From positions 310,001 to 374,000 of the forward strand of contig CANLQL010000003.1 in the NCBI GenBank assembly GCA_947493265.1: 64,000 nucleotides of DNA, given 5' to 3'. Under the pieces are notes generated by a model, which was given only the letters and a program-made list of their open reading frames with translations, was not told where the DNA came from and made no database searches. The stretch is from an uncultured Litoreibacter sp. (lineage in GTDB: Bacteria; Pseudomonadota; Alphaproteobacteria; Rhodobacterales; Rhodobacteraceae). The number at the start of each line of letters is the position of its first letter. Positions within the stretch are counted from its first letter, which is position 1. The position numbers and the translations under genes were made by a program. Shown piece after piece: positions 44,014 through 54,082 of this stretch.

Positions 44014-44865
44014 ATGAACGACTCGCTTTCCTTTCCCAAGGGCCATTGGCCTGATCTGCAACCCGGCTGGGTCTGGCTTTGTGGCGCTGGTCCCGGTGAT
44101 CCGGGACTGCTGACCCTGCATGCACTCAACGCGCTGCGTCAGGCCGACGTGATCGTTTATGATGCGCTGGTTCAGGAAGCGACCTTGCAATGGGCCCCGC
44201 AGGCCAAGCACATCTATGCGGGAAAGCGTGGTGGCAAGCCTTCTGCGAAACAGCGCGATATTTCGTTGCATCTGGTGGAACTGGCGCGGTCCGGAAAGCG
44301 TGTTTTGCGGCTGAAGGGCGGTGATCCGTTCGTCTTCGGCCGGGGCGGTGAAGAAGCGCAGACGCTTGTGCAGCACGGCGTTCCAATCCGGATCATTCCC
44401 GGTATCAGCGCAGGTATCGGCGGGTTGGCCTATGCCGGAATTCCGGTCACGCATCGCGATGTGAACCAGTCCGTCACGTTCGTCACCGGCCATGACCAAA
44501 GCGGCAATACGCCCTCATCATTGGATTGGGCTGCGATTGCCAAAGGGTCTCAGGTGATCGTGATCTATATGGGCATGAAGCATATCGCGCGAATTTCGCA
44601 GGCCTTGATAGCGGCTGGACGCCTCGACAGCGAACCCGTTGGCGTCGTTACAACAGCCACAACAATTGATCAGCAAGTGCTCGAGACAACGCTGGGCAGT
44701 ATTGAGGCCGATATCGCCGCCGCCGGGCTGGAACCCCCTGCCATTATCTGTGTCGGGCGGTCTGTTTTGATGCGGCAGGTTCTTGATTGGCAATCGCAGA
44801 TCGCAGGTGAGGTCCCGCGCGATCTTGATCCTTTGGGGCGTGGCAGACCTGCTGAAAGCGCATGA
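44014..44865 (+). CDS. cobA: Uroporphyrinogen-III C-methyltransferase CobA
   Basis: This is a protein of 283 residues. GWVWLCGAGPGDPGLLTLHA, IVYDALVQE, KRGGKPSAKQRDI, RLKGGDPFVFGRGGEE and PGISAGIGGLAYAGIPVTHRD are the full SUMT signature set. It makes precorrin-2, the branch to siroheme and cobalamin. The ATG overlap with cobB (44862) indicates coupling. Confidence 0.97.
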   Translation: MNDSLSFPKGHWPDLQPGWVWLCGAGPGDPGLLTLHALNALRQADVIVYDALVQEATLQWAPQAKHIYAGKRGGKPSAKQRDISLHLVELARSGKRVLRLKGGDPFVFGRGGEEAQTLVQHGVPIRIIPGISAGIGGLAYAGIPVTHRDVNQSVTFVTGHDQSGNTPSSLDWAAIAKGSQVIVIYMGMKHIARISQALIAAGRLDSEPVGVVTTATTIDQQVLETTLGSIEADIAAAGLEPPAIICVGRSVLMRQVLDWQSQIAGEVPRDLDPLGRGRPAESA

Positions 44866-46127
44866 GCCGCAAAGGCTTGATGATTGCAGCCCCGTCTTCC
44901 GGCGCTGGCAAAACAACCATCACACTTGGCCTCTTGCGGGCCCTGTCCCTTAGGGGGGCGGTCGTTGGCGCTAAATCCGGCCCTGACTATATTGATCCGA
45001 AATTTCATGAAGCGGCAACTGGGCAGCCTTGCGTCAATCTAGATGCCTGGGCGATGTCGCCGCAAAGCATCCTGCGCCGAGCTTCAGGGGACGCTCCGTT
45101 GATCGTGGAGGCCGCGATGGGCCTGTTCGACGGTGCCCCCCCGGACGGCGCTGGATCTGCCGCAGATCTGGCCAAGATACTCGGGCTGCCCGTGGTATTG
45201 GTTGTGGACTGCGCGAAGGCGGCCCAAAGCATTGCTGCCGTTGTTCAAGGGTTTGCAAGGTTTGATCCAGACGTCACCATTGCCGGGATCATCCTGAACC
45301 GGGTCGGTAGTGATCGTCATGGGGCGATGATCAAGACGGCATTGGAAGCGGCGAACGGTCCGCCTGTTCTTGGGGTCGTGCCTCGGCAAGACGGCTTGAG
45401 CCACCCATCGCGGCATCTTGGGCTGGTTCAAGCGCAAGAGCGGGGCGATCTTGGCGATTGGCTGACCCATGTCGCGGAGGTTATCAGCAGGTCCATTGAT
45501 TTAGATGCCTTGCCGTTTGGCGCGGTGAGCAGCGGACCGCAAAGCGGTGGTTTGCGCCCGCCTGCGCAGCGCATCGCAGTTGCACAGGATGCGGCTTTTG
45601 CCTTCAGCTATCCGCATATGTTGCACGAATGGTCCCGCGCCGGGGCTGAGATCAAACCGTTTTCGCCACTCAAAAATGAGGCGGTGCCAGATGCCGATCT
45701 GATCTTTCTTCCCGGCGGATATCCGGAGCTTTATGCCGGTCAGATTGCGCAGGCAGACGCGTTTACCAGTTCAATAAAGAAAGCCGCACAAACCACTGAG
45801 ATATATGGTGAATGCGGAGGATATATGGTTTTGGGCGAAGGCCTGACTGATGCAGATGGCAACCGGCACCCGATGCTGGGTTTGCTATCTTTGGAGACCA
45901 GTTTTGCCACCCGAAAATTGCATCTGGGCTATCGGCATTTGCAGGCAGATAAAGGCCCATTCAATGGAAATTTCAGCGGGCATGAGTTTCACTACGCCAC
46001 GACAGTGTCAGTGGCGGGCGACCCGCTGTTCAAAGCGCAGGACGCGGAGGGGCGCGACCTGCCGGATATGGGGCTAAGACGCGGCAAGGTCTCAGGCTCG
46101 TTCGCCCATATCATTGACCAGAAATGA
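44862..46127 (+). CDS. cobB: Cobyrinate a,c-diamide synthase CobB
   Basis: This is a protein of 421 residues. The N-terminal P-loop domain (APSSGAGKTTITLGLLRAL, KSGPDYIDPKFHEAATG, AMGLFDG) is joined to a glutamine amidotransferase-like domain with FLPGGYPELYAGQI and the nucleophile region EIYGECGGYMVLGEGL. It amidates cobyrinate or hydrogenobyrinate. It is coupled to cobA. Confidence 0.96.
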   Translation: MSRKGLMIAAPSSGAGKTTITLGLLRALSLRGAVVGAKSGPDYIDPKFHEAATGQPCVNLDAWAMSPQSILRRASGDAPLIVEAAMGLFDGAPPDGAGSAADLAKILGLPVVLVVDCAKAAQSIAAVVQGFARFDPDVTIAGIILNRVGSDRHGAMIKTALEAANGPPVLGVVPRQDGLSHPSRHLGLVQAQERGDLGDWLTHVAEVISRSIDLDALPFGAVSSGPQSGGLRPPAQRIAVAQDAAFAFSYPHMLHEWSRAGAEIKPFSPLKNEAVPDADLIFLPGGYPELYAGQIAQADAFTSSIKKAAQTTEIYGECGGYMVLGEGLTDADGNRHPMLGLLSLETSFATRKLHLGYRHLQADKGPFNGNFSGHEFHYATTVSVAGDPLFKAQDAEGRDLPDMGLRRGKVSGSFAHIIDQK

Positions 46128-46184
46128 TCCTATTTGGCGCGACCCATCTTGTCCTTTGCAAGAGAACCCGATACGCGCAAAATC

Positions 46185-47402
46185 ATGACGGACGCAGAAC
46201 AACATAAAACGGCTTTGCGCAATGTTGCGATCCTGGTCTTGGCGCAAGCCGTGATCGGCGCGCAGATGCCAATGTTGTTTGTCATCGGCGGTCTGGCTGG
46301 CAATTCACTGGCCAGCAACCCATGTCTGGCAACGCTTCCGATATCCCTGATTGTCTTTGGCTCGATGACCACCGCCCCCTGGATCAGCCCGCTGATGCAA
46401 AAGCGCGGGCGCAAGCTTGGCTTCGTGATCGGCGCATTGGGCGGTGCATTGGGGGCTGGTGTGGCGGCTTATGCCGTCTTTTCCGGATCATTCGCCCTCC
46501 TGCTTGTCGGCAGCTACCTGAGCGGGATCTATATGTCCGCACAAGGGTTTTACCGATTTGCCGCTACTGATGCAGCATCAGAGGATTTCCGCCCGAAAGC
46601 TATTTCCTACGTGATGGCAGGTGGTTTGTTTTCCGCCGTGATCGGGCCGCAGCTGAACAAACAGGTTATGGATTACTCGGCTATTCCGTTCCTTGGCTCA
46701 TATCTCGCGATTGTCGTTTTGAACCTCCTCGGTATGTTCATTTTCTTTGCGCTCAAATCCGGCACGCAACAGAAAGAAACACCGCAGGAGGCAGCAACCC
46801 CTGCCCGCACCCGGCTGGAGATGCTGAAAACACCGCGCATTGCTGTCGCGGTGATCTGCGCAATGGTGTCTTATTCGCTGATGAACCTGGTGATGACCTC
46901 GACGCCACTAGCAGTGATGGGCTGCGGGTTCACCCAAAACGATGCAAATGACATCGTGTCCGTGCATGTCCTTGCGATGTTCCTGCCGTCATTTGTGACA
47001 GGTCATCTGATCGCGAAATTCGGTCATGAAAAGATCGTGGCGACCGGGTTGGTCATTCTGGCAGGTGCCGGTGTTGTCGCTTTGTCCGGGGTGAGCCTAT
47101 CGAATTTCTTCATCGCATTGGCGCTGTTGGGTTTCGGTTGGAATTTCGGGTTTATCGGTGCAACATCGATGCTGGCCTCGGCCCATGCGCCGAATGAACG
47201 TGGTGCTGTTCAGGGGATGAACGATCTGCTGGTCTTTGGATGTGTGACGGTTGCGTCGCTGGCATCTGGCGGGTTGATGAACTGTTCTGGCGGGAACCCG
47301 GTTGAGGGATGGCATGCTGTAAACTATGCGATGGTGCCGTTTCTGATCTTGGCCGGTGGTGCGCTTTTGTGGATGACGCTGCGCCCGAAATCACTGGCCT
47401 GA
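46185..47402 (+). CDS. MFS transporter
   Basis: This is a protein of 405 residues from the ATG at 46185; a TTG start at 46134 is possible. There are twelve predicted helices, with the loop MQKRGRKLGFVIGALGGALG (MFS A-like motif) between helices 2 and 3 and AKFGHEKIVATGLVILAGAG in the second half. It follows cobB by 57 bp, so it may be cotranscribed. The substrate is not known. Confidence 0.85.
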   Translation: MTDAEQHKTALRNVAILVLAQAVIGAQMPMLFVIGGLAGNSLASNPCLATLPISLIVFGSMTTAPWISPLMQKRGRKLGFVIGALGGALGAGVAAYAVFSGSFALLLVGSYLSGIYMSAQGFYRFAATDAASEDFRPKAISYVMAGGLFSAVIGPQLNKQVMDYSAIPFLGSYLAIVVLNLLGMFIFFALKSGTQQKETPQEAATPARTRLEMLKTPRIAVAVICAMVSYSLMNLVMTSTPLAVMGCGFTQNDANDIVSVHVLAMFLPSFVTGHLIAKFGHEKIVATGLVILAGAGVVALSGVSLSNFFIALALLGFGWNFGFIGATSMLASAHAPNERGAVQGMNDLLVFGCVTVASLASGGLMNCSGGNPVEGWHAVNYAMVPFLILAGGALLWMTLRPKSLA

Positions 47403-47404
47403 GC

Positions 47405-48169
47405 CTACCAGCGCCCGGACATCATTCGGAGAAGACCGGGAAGCCGTGCCATCGGGCCGTCCACAACCAAGCGCCCTTCCCCAACCGCGCGCGGGTTTTT
47501 GATCACTTGCCTCAAGATATGTCCTGCCTGCCAAACAGGCATCATCGCGGGAATAGCCGCAGGCGCAATGGCCTTGCGATTGGACCTTGCCCGCGTCAAG
47601 CGGTTTCGCGCGTCCTCTGCCAAGGCTTGAACAGCCTCTGCGCGGCCGTCGACCAACGGTTTTCTGCCTTGCGCTTCCAACTCCGGCACTGCCAGAAACC
47701 ACTTTGCCAGTCCGATCGCGAATGCTGCGTCCCGGACAACTTCTTCCGATCCACCACCAAGCAGACGCACGCCTGTCCACATCAAATGGCCGGAGGTTGC
47801 GTCCAGATATTCCTGAAAATGTGCTTCATTTTCAAAAGTGTCGCGGTAGATGTCCCATCGCCTTGCGGCAATCAGCTTGTCCAATAGGGCGGCACCATCT
47901 GCATCCAAAACCTCTGAAAGAGGCGTGACAACTTCATGGCGGCGCACCTGCCCGCCCGCAGCGATTTCGCCCAAAGCATCGCGCCACCATTGCAGACGCA
48001 TTTCGGCAATATGCGCCTCTTGCGTCACCCAGGGCGCGCGCGCGACCTCCAGATTGAACGCATAGAGCGGAAACAGAACGCGCTTTGCAGGTTCAGCAGC
48101 GCGGTAGGTCGTGATGAACCGGTCCAGATCGCCGCGTTCGACCAACTCAGCGCAGCGCTGCCAACTCAC
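47405..48169 (-). CDS. Squalene/phytoene synthase-like protein (NDUFAF6-type)
   Basis: This is a protein of 254 residues starting at a GTG that overlaps the cimA stop (GTGA). It resembles the squalene/phytoene synthase fold: RFITTYRAAEPAKRVLFPLY, EMRLQWWRDAL and ATSGHLMWTGVRLLG. The Asp-rich catalytic motifs are not preserved (the first reads RLQWWRD), as in NDUFAF6-type proteins that assist complex I assembly. A carotenoid role is unlikely. Confidence 0.72.
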   Translation of the reverse strand: MSWQRCAELVERGDLDRFITTYRAAEPAKRVLFPLYAFNLEVARAPWVTQEAHIAEMRLQWWRDALGEIAAGGQVRRHEVVTPLSEVLDADGAALLDKLIAARRWDIYRDTFENEAHFQEYLDATSGHLMWTGVRLLGGGSEEVVRDAAFAIGLAKWFLAVPELEAQGRKPLVDGRAEAVQALAEDARNRLTRARSNRKAIAPAAIPAMMPVWQAGHILRQVIKNPRAVGEGRLVVDGPMARLPGLLRMMSGRW

Positions 48170-49782
48170 CCGCGCACACCTTCCTGGATCAGCTTCCAAT
48201 TCACCGCATCCAGAAGCGCCTCAAAAGAGGCATCGACTATGTTGGGTGACACGCCCACGGTCGACCATTGACGCCCGGAACTGTCGGCGCTGTCGATGAT
48301 AACGCGGGTTACGGCCTCGGTGCCGCCATCGGTGATCCGCACTTTGAAATCGACAAGCCGCATATCCGTAATCGCGTCTTGGTACGGGCCGAGATCTTTT
48401 GCCAAGGCCTTCCACAGTGCGTTGACAGGCCCCCGGTCGCGGCCGGTTTCATCCATCGATTCCGAGACGGACAGCATCTTCTTGTCACCGACTTTCACCA
48501 CGACCACAGCTTCCGACAGGCTGACCATCTTGTCGTATTTGTTCTTCCGCCGCTCAACCGAGACCTTGTAGCGCTTCACCTCGAAATATTTCGGAAGCAA
48601 TCCAAGCTGATTACGCGCCAACAACTCGAACGAGGCTTGCGCGGTGTCGTAGGAATAGCCTTGATCTTCGCGTGTCTTGATCTCGTCCAGAATGCGGGTC
48701 AGCGCCTGCTTGTCTTCCGTTTCGATCCCCGCATCTTTCAACCGCTTGCGCAGGTTTGATTGCCCGGCTTGATTGGACATTGGGATGACGCGCGTGTTGC
48801 CGACCGCGGCCGGGTCGATATGCTCATAGGTCGTCGGATCCTTGAGAATTGCTGACGCGTGCAGACCCGCCTTATGGGCAAATGCAGAACTGCCGACATA
48901 GGCCGCGTTCTTGTAAGGTACTCGGTTGAGAATATCGTCCAGCAAGCGGCTTGCCCGGGTCAGCCCAGCAAGGTTTTCAACGCTCACGCCAATGTCGAAC
49001 TGGCTGGCGTAGGGCTCCTTCAACAGAAGCGTCGGGATCAGAGTTACCAGATTGGCGTTGCCGCACCGCTCCCCTAGACCGTTCAACGTGCCTTGGATTT
49101 GCCGTGCACCTGCGTCAACCGCCGCCAGGCTGCCCGCAACCGCGTTTTCGGTATCGTTATGCGTATGGATACCAAGGTGATCGCCGGGAATGCCGGACGC
49201 GATGACTGCCGTAACGGTTTCAGAGATTTCCGTGGGCAACGTGCCACCATTGGTGTCACAAAGCGCGATCCAACGGCATCCCGCCTCATAAGCTGCATGG
49301 ATCGCTTTTAGCGCGTAGTCGGGGTTGGATTTGAAGCCATCGAAGAAATGCTCCGCGTCGAAGATCGCCTCGCGGCCTTGGGCCGTGATGTGTTTGAAGG
49401 AGGCAGAGATATTCTCCAGATTTTCCTCCAACGTGATCCCCAAGGCTGTTTTCACATGGAAGTCGTGGGTCTTGCCGACAAGGCACACGCTGGGGGTGTT
49501 CGCATTCAGAACCGCCGCCAGAACATCGTCATTTTCAGCCGAGCGACCGGCCCGCTTGGTCATCCCAAACGCGGTCATCGTGGCACGGGTCTTGGGCGGG
49601 TTGGCGAAGAATTCGCTGTCCGTCGGGTTCGCACCAGGCCAGCCACCTTCGATATGATCAATGCCCAGATCATCAAGCATCTGCGCGATTTGCACTTTTT
49701 CAGGCGTGGAGAATTGCACGCCTTGCGTTTGCTGCCCGTCGCGGAGCGTCGTGTCGAAAAGGTAGAGCCGCTCGCGGGTCAT
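48166..49782 (-). CDS. cimA: (R)-citramalate synthase CimA
   Basis: This is a protein of 538 residues. LYLFDTTLRDGQQTQGVQFS is the LeuA/CimA start; the HMGL-like domain includes HIEGGWPGANPTDSEFF and HTHNDTENAVAGSLAAVDAG. The C-terminal regulatory domain (VRITDGGTEAVTRVIIDS) is present. It makes citramalate from pyruvate and acetyl-CoA for isoleucine synthesis. It follows cysS by 136 bp. Confidence 0.94.
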   Translation of the reverse strand: MTRERLYLFDTTLRDGQQTQGVQFSTPEKVQIAQMLDDLGIDHIEGGWPGANPTDSEFFANPPKTRATMTAFGMTKRAGRSAENDDVLAAVLNANTPSVCLVGKTHDFHVKTALGITLEENLENISASFKHITAQGREAIFDAEHFFDGFKSNPDYALKAIHAAYEAGCRWIALCDTNGGTLPTEISETVTAVIASGIPGDHLGIHTHNDTENAVAGSLAAVDAGARQIQGTLNGLGERCGNANLVTLIPTLLLKEPYASQFDIGVSVENLAGLTRASRLLDDILNRVPYKNAAYVGSSAFAHKAGLHASAILKDPTTYEHIDPAAVGNTRVIPMSNQAGQSNLRKRLKDAGIETEDKQALTRILDEIKTREDQGYSYDTAQASFELLARNQLGLLPKYFEVKRYKVSVERRKNKYDKMVSLSEAVVVVKVGDKKMLSVSESMDETGRDRGPVNALWKALAKDLGPYQDAITDMRLVDFKVRITDGGTEAVTRVIIDSADSSGRQWSTVGVSPNIVDASFEALLDAVNWKLIQEGVRG

Positions 49783-49918
49783 GACCGGGTTCCCTCGACT
49801 AGAAATTCACAGAACCAAACAGGGCTGTTTCGAGCCGGAGTCGATGCTACGCATCGGGCGGCGCCCGACCCACCCCCACCTTCGGACCGGGCGCTGGAGT
49901 ATGTCTTGAGATCGGAGG

Positions 49919-51307
49919 TCATTTGAGGGCCTCCAATTTAATGGGATCGAACCGCGAAGTCGTAAGCAAATCCACACCTTCTTTGGTCATCCGGACCTCT
50001 ACACCCGCGTCGTCTAATCGGGACTTAAGCTTATCCAACGCGCTAAAATCTTTGCTCTCCATCGCCGCAGAACGCACCGATGACACCAATTCCTCATACG
50101 CTTTCAGATCAACTTGGTATTCTTGCGCCCAAGAAGGGATGGTGTCGCCCATCAGGCCGAGAAATTGAAGCGAATATCGGAGTGCGCCGATATCATCTGC
50201 AAGTGACAGTTGGTGCAGTTCAGCAATCGCGCCAGCTGTATTCAGATCGTCTTTGAGCGCTTGTATCACTGTATCGTTTGGCTTCCTTTTACCAACACCC
50301 TGCTCAGCTTGGGCATACCACTTCCTCAGCGTCTTCTCCGCCTCTTCCCGCTTCTTCTCCGTCCAGTCCATCGGCTTGCGGTAATGCGTCGACAACATCA
50401 CGAAGCGGATTACTTCGCCCGGTACGCCTTGGTCCAGCAAGTCGCGCACGGTGAAGAAATTGCCCAATGACTTGGACATTTTCTTACCTTCGACCTGCAG
50501 CATCTCGTTATGCATCCAGACACTCGCGAACTCATGGCCTGCGCATTTGGATTGCGCGATCTCGTTTTCGTGGTGGGGAAATTGCAAATCATTGCCACCG
50601 CCGTGAATATCGAAACGCGCGCCAAGGAGCTCAAACGCCATGGCTGAGCACTCGATGTGCCAGCCGGGGCGACCCCGGCCCCACGGACTGTCCCAACCGG
50701 GCAGTTCATCGGTCGATGGCTTCCAGAGGACAAAATCCATTGGATCTTCTTTGTAGGGCGCTACTTCGACGCGGGCACCGGCGATCATGTCCTCAACCTT
50801 GCGGCCCGACAGTTTGCCGTAATCCTTGTAGCTGCTGACTTTGAACAACACGTGGCCTTCCGCCTCATAGGCGTGACCTTTGGCGATCAAATCTGCGATC
50901 ATTGCCACCATCTGGGCGATATATTCCGTCGCGCGCGGCTCGTGATCCGGGCGCAGTGTTCCCAACGCGTCCATATCTTCGTGGTACCAGCGGATCGTCT
51001 CGTCAGAGCGTTCGCGGACAAGCTCTTCAATGCTGCTATCGGCCCCGGCCTCTTTGCGCGCAAGGGCTGTGGCGTTAATCTTGTCATCAACATCCGTGAA
51101 ATTTCGCACATAGGTGACGTGGTCGTCGCCATACATATGGCGCAGCAATCGGTTCAGAACGTCAAACACCACGACGGGTCGCGCATTGCCCAGATGCGCC
51201 CGGTCATAAACCGTCGGACCGCAGACATACATCCGCACATTGTCCGGATCGATCGGCGTAAACACCTCTTTGGAGCGGGTCGCGGTATTGTAGAGCTTGA
51301 TACTCAT
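49919..51307 (-). CDS. cysS: Cysteinyl-tRNA synthetase
   Basis: This is a protein of 462 residues from the ATG at 51307 (AAAAGG before it). [19 protein letters not shown] contains the HIGH-type motif with its zinc Cys, [14 protein letters not shown] holds KMSKS, and [15 protein letters not shown] and [14 protein letters not shown] carry the other zinc ligands. It charges tRNA-Cys. Confidence 0.97.
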   Translation of the reverse strand: MSIKLYNTATRSKEVFTPIDPDNVRMYVCGPTVYDRAHLGNARPVVVFDVLNRLLRHMYGDDHVTYVRNFTDVDDKINATALARKEAGADSSIEELVRERSDETIRWYHEDMDALGTLRPDHEPRATEYIAQMVAMIADLIAKGHAYEAEGHVLFKVSSYKDYGKLSGRKVEDMIAGARVEVAPYKEDPMDFVLWKPSTDELPGWDSPWGRGRPGWHIECSAMAFELLGARFDIHGGGNDLQFPHHENEIAQSKCAGHEFASVWMHNEMLQVEGKKMSKSLGNFFTVRDLLDQGVPGEVIRFVMLSTHYRKPMDWTEKKREEAEKTLRKWYAQAEQGVGKRKPNDTVIQALKDDLNTAGAIAELHQLSLADDIGALRYSLQFLGLMGDTIPSWAQEYQVDLKAYEELVSSVRSAAMESKDFSALDKLKSRLDDAGVEVRMTKEGVDLLTTSRFDPIKLEALK

Positions 51308-51490
51308 GTCGTGCCTTTTCATGCGCTTCGCGCGGCGGGCTTAACAAGTCTGGAACATGATGGAAACAGAAAGCGGACCCGCCTGAGCAATGTCAGTTGG
51401 TAATGCAGCAGATAATGGTGCAAATTCGGGTCATGCAGGATGGGTAGCAGAGTTTGCGCGCCCCGCCTAGGCCAAATCTGGAGGACGCCA

Positions 51491-51838
51491 ATGTCACGAG
51501 ACGCCGTCAGGACCATTTGCGAGAGATTTCCCGGGGCCACGTTGGAACATTCCTTCGGACCAGATCATGACGTCTGGAAAATTGGCGGCAAGATGTTTGC
51601 CAGCATCGGGGCGATGAATGACGGCGTCAGTTTGAAATGCGTCGATGCGGAAACAGCAGCCTTCCTGATTGATCTGAAGATCGCCCGGCCTGCTCCGTAT
51701 TTGAAACGTGGCGGTTGGGTGCAGATCCAGTGGGAGGCGTTTGACCCATCTGAAGCCGCCATGCGTTTGCGCCAATCCTATGACGTGGTGCGCGGCACGC
51801 TTCCCAAGAAGGTTCAAGCCGCGTTGCCTGACACGTAA
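51491..51838 (+). CDS. MmcQ/YjbR family DNA-binding-like protein
   Basis: This is a protein of 115 residues from the ATG at 51491 (GGAGGACGCCA upstream). FPGATLEHSFGPDHDVWKIGG, KMFASIG, SLKCVDAETAAFLID and a Tyr-containing C-terminal helix (RQSYDVVRGTLPKK) match the MmcQ/YjbR fold. Function unknown. Confidence 0.88.
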   Translation: MSRDAVRTICERFPGATLEHSFGPDHDVWKIGGKMFASIGAMNDGVSLKCVDAETAAFLIDLKIARPAPYLKRGGWVQIQWEAFDPSEAAMRLRQSYDVVRGTLPKKVQAALPDT

Positions 51839-51910
51839 CCAATCACAATTTGACAAATAAGATACGACATAGTCTGCCTTGGGAAAACCTGACTGGAAGG
51901 CGTTGTCGGC

Positions 51911-53083
51911 ATGAACATTTCCCACCGTATTTCGAACATCCTGCCCGGCGGCTCTGACGGCTGGGAGGTCTTTTACCGCGCCAGAGCGATGATTGCTGAC
52001 GGGGTTGAGGTGACCGAGCTGACAATCGGGGAACATGATATCCGCACGGATCCGATTATTCTGGAGGCAATGAGCAGATCCGCTGCATCTGGCCACACAG
52101 GCTATGCAGCTGTCCCCGGCTCGGCCGCGTTGCGCGATGCGGTGGCTGACAGGTTCGTACAACGCACCGGAGTTCCCACAACGCGCGACAATGTTGTCAT
52201 CACACCCGGCGGCCAAAGCGCGTTGTTTTCCGCGCATTTTGCGACCTGCGATCCCGGGGATACGGCGCTGTATTGTGACCCCTACTACGCGACATATCCC
52301 GGAACGATCCGCGCCACGGGCGCAGTTGACGTGTCGATCCCAACGCGCGCAGAAGACGCGTTTCAGCCAAGTTTTGAAGATATTTCTTCCCGTGCAGATG
52401 GCGCGAAATCCTTGCTGATCAACACACCGAACAATCCAACCGGGGTTGTCTATGATGACCCCACGATGGACGGGATTGCGCGTGCCTGTATCGCGCATGA
52501 TCTTTGGCTGATCTCGGATGAGGTCTATGACACCCAGGTGTGGGACGGCACACATATCAGCCCACGCGGCTTGCCCGGCATGGCGGAACGCACCTTGGTT
52601 GTCGGGTCCATGTCAAAAAGCCACGCGATGACCGGCAGCCGCATCGGTTGGATCGTCGGCCCAGAAGAAATGATCGCGCATATCATCAACCTTGCGACAC
52701 ATACGACCTATGGGGTGCCCGGCTACATTCAGGACGCCGCAACTTTTGCGTTGGCGCAAGGCCCTGCCCTTGAAGAAAAGGTCGGCGCGCCGTTTGCCCG
52801 TCGTCGGGTCATTGCGAAGGACATGATCGCGTCGCAAAATCTTGTGCGGATGGTACCGTCCGGCGGCGCGATGTATCTGATGCTTGATCTGCGTGGAACC
52901 GGTGTTCCAAGCATGGAGTTTGCCAACGGACTATTGGACAAACACAAGATCGCCGTCATGCCCGGTGATAGTTTTGGCACATCCGCAGCGGGCCATATCC
53001 GGGTGGCGATGACTGTTGATGACGCTGCTTTTGCTGCCGCACTTGGCACAATCCTTTCCTACGCACAGGAGATTTCAAAATGA
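51911..53083 (+). CDS. PLP-dependent aminotransferase (class I/II)
   Basis: This is a protein of 390 residues. VTELTIGEHDIRTDPIILEAM, VITPGGQSALFSAHFATCDPG, LINTPNNPTGVVYDD, ISDEVYDTQVWDG and the Schiff-base Lys in VGSMSKSHAMTGSRIGWIVG are in order. The substrate is not known. Its end overlaps the next gene (ATGA at 53080), so it is coupled to the PEP mutase-like lyase. Confidence 0.9.
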   Translation: MNISHRISNILPGGSDGWEVFYRARAMIADGVEVTELTIGEHDIRTDPIILEAMSRSAASGHTGYAAVPGSAALRDAVADRFVQRTGVPTTRDNVVITPGGQSALFSAHFATCDPGDTALYCDPYYATYPGTIRATGAVDVSIPTRAEDAFQPSFEDISSRADGAKSLLINTPNNPTGVVYDDPTMDGIARACIAHDLWLISDEVYDTQVWDGTHISPRGLPGMAERTLVVGSMSKSHAMTGSRIGWIVGPEEMIAHIINLATHTTYGVPGYIQDAATFALAQGPALEEKVGAPFARRRVIAKDMIASQNLVRMVPSGGAMYLMLDLRGTGVPSMEFANGLLDKHKIAVMPGDSFGTSAAGHIRVAMTVDDAAFAAALGTILSYAQEISK

Positions 53084-53880
53084 CCAGCTTCAGAGATTTG
53101 CACGTCAAAGGCGCACCCTTCGTCTTGGCCAATGCCTGGGATATCGGTTCTGCCAAGATGCTGGCGGTTATGGGGGCGAAGGCCATTGCCACCTCGTCTG
53201 CGGCGCATGCGTTTACATTGGGCAAGCCTGATGGCGGTAAGGTTTCGCGCGATGACGCATTGGCCCATGCGCAAGACTTGATTGCAGCCGTAGATGTTCC
53301 GGTTTCCGGTGATTTCGAGGACGGGTTCGGCGAAAGCCCGGATACCTGTGCCGAAACCGTCCGCTTGTCCGGCGAGATCGGGCTGGCCGGGATTTGCATC
53401 GAAGACACGATAGAGGCCAGTGACAAGGTATATGATTTTGATCTGAGTGTGGAACGGGTCCGCGCGGCCGCCGCTGCAGCCCGTGCCTTGCCTGAAGATT
53501 TTTTCTTCGTTGCCCGTGCAGATGGTGTGATGACCGGGGCCTACGACATTGACGAGGCGATCAAACGGATCAAGGCTTTTGATGACGCAGGCGCGGATGG
53601 GCTTTATGTGCCGATCCCCAAATCGCTTGAAGATCTGCAACGGATCATCGATGCGACAGATAAGCCGGTGAATGTTCTAGCCGCCGGGCCATATGCAAAA
53701 CATCCGCTAAGTACATACGCAAAAATGGGGGCTGCGCGGATCTCGCTTGGGTCTGCATTGGCGCGGGTTACCCATGCCGCTATCCTTGAAGCCGGGCGCG
53801 CAATTCTTGAAGACGGTGACTTTTCTCCTTTGAGAAACGCAGCTTCAGGGTCTGAAATCGACAAAATGCTGCTCAAATAG
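53080..53880 (+). CDS. Isocitrate lyase/PEP mutase family protein
   Basis: This is a protein of 266 residues. LANAWDIGSAKMLAVMG, VPVSGDFEDGFGESPDTCAETV, GLAGICIEDTIEA and the Mg-binding DFED/ED residues match the oxaloacetate decarboxylase / PEP mutase-like branch, which lacks the KKCGH loop of true isocitrate lyase. It probably cleaves or decarboxylates a 2-oxo acid. It is coupled to the aminotransferase before it, so it may act on that enzyme's product. Confidence 0.88.
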   Translation: MTSFRDLHVKGAPFVLANAWDIGSAKMLAVMGAKAIATSSAAHAFTLGKPDGGKVSRDDALAHAQDLIAAVDVPVSGDFEDGFGESPDTCAETVRLSGEIGLAGICIEDTIEASDKVYDFDLSVERVRAAAAAARALPEDFFFVARADGVMTGAYDIDEAIKRIKAFDDAGADGLYVPIPKSLEDLQRIIDATDKPVNVLAAGPYAKHPLSTYAKMGAARISLGSALARVTHAAILEAGRAILEDGDFSPLRNAASGSEIDKMLLK

Positions 53881-54082
53881 CGGAATTTGACGCAAACAGA
53901 ACAGATTGCATAGGGTGGTCTTGCCGACGATTGCGTTGGGAGAACAGCAAACGTGCAACGACATTTTTGTAAACAAGTCATCGTGATACGCACCATTGGT
54001 GCGCGCAGAGGACGTGCTGCCCGTGGTCGCCCCCAAGCAGGATCAAAGCCCATCCTTTGACCCTTGTTTGAAAGACCAAAAA

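Noticed and set aside
51494-52555. Minus-strand frame of 353 codons.
   Set aside because: It lies opposite the MmcQ/YjbR-like gene and the aminotransferase gene, both with clear family motifs.
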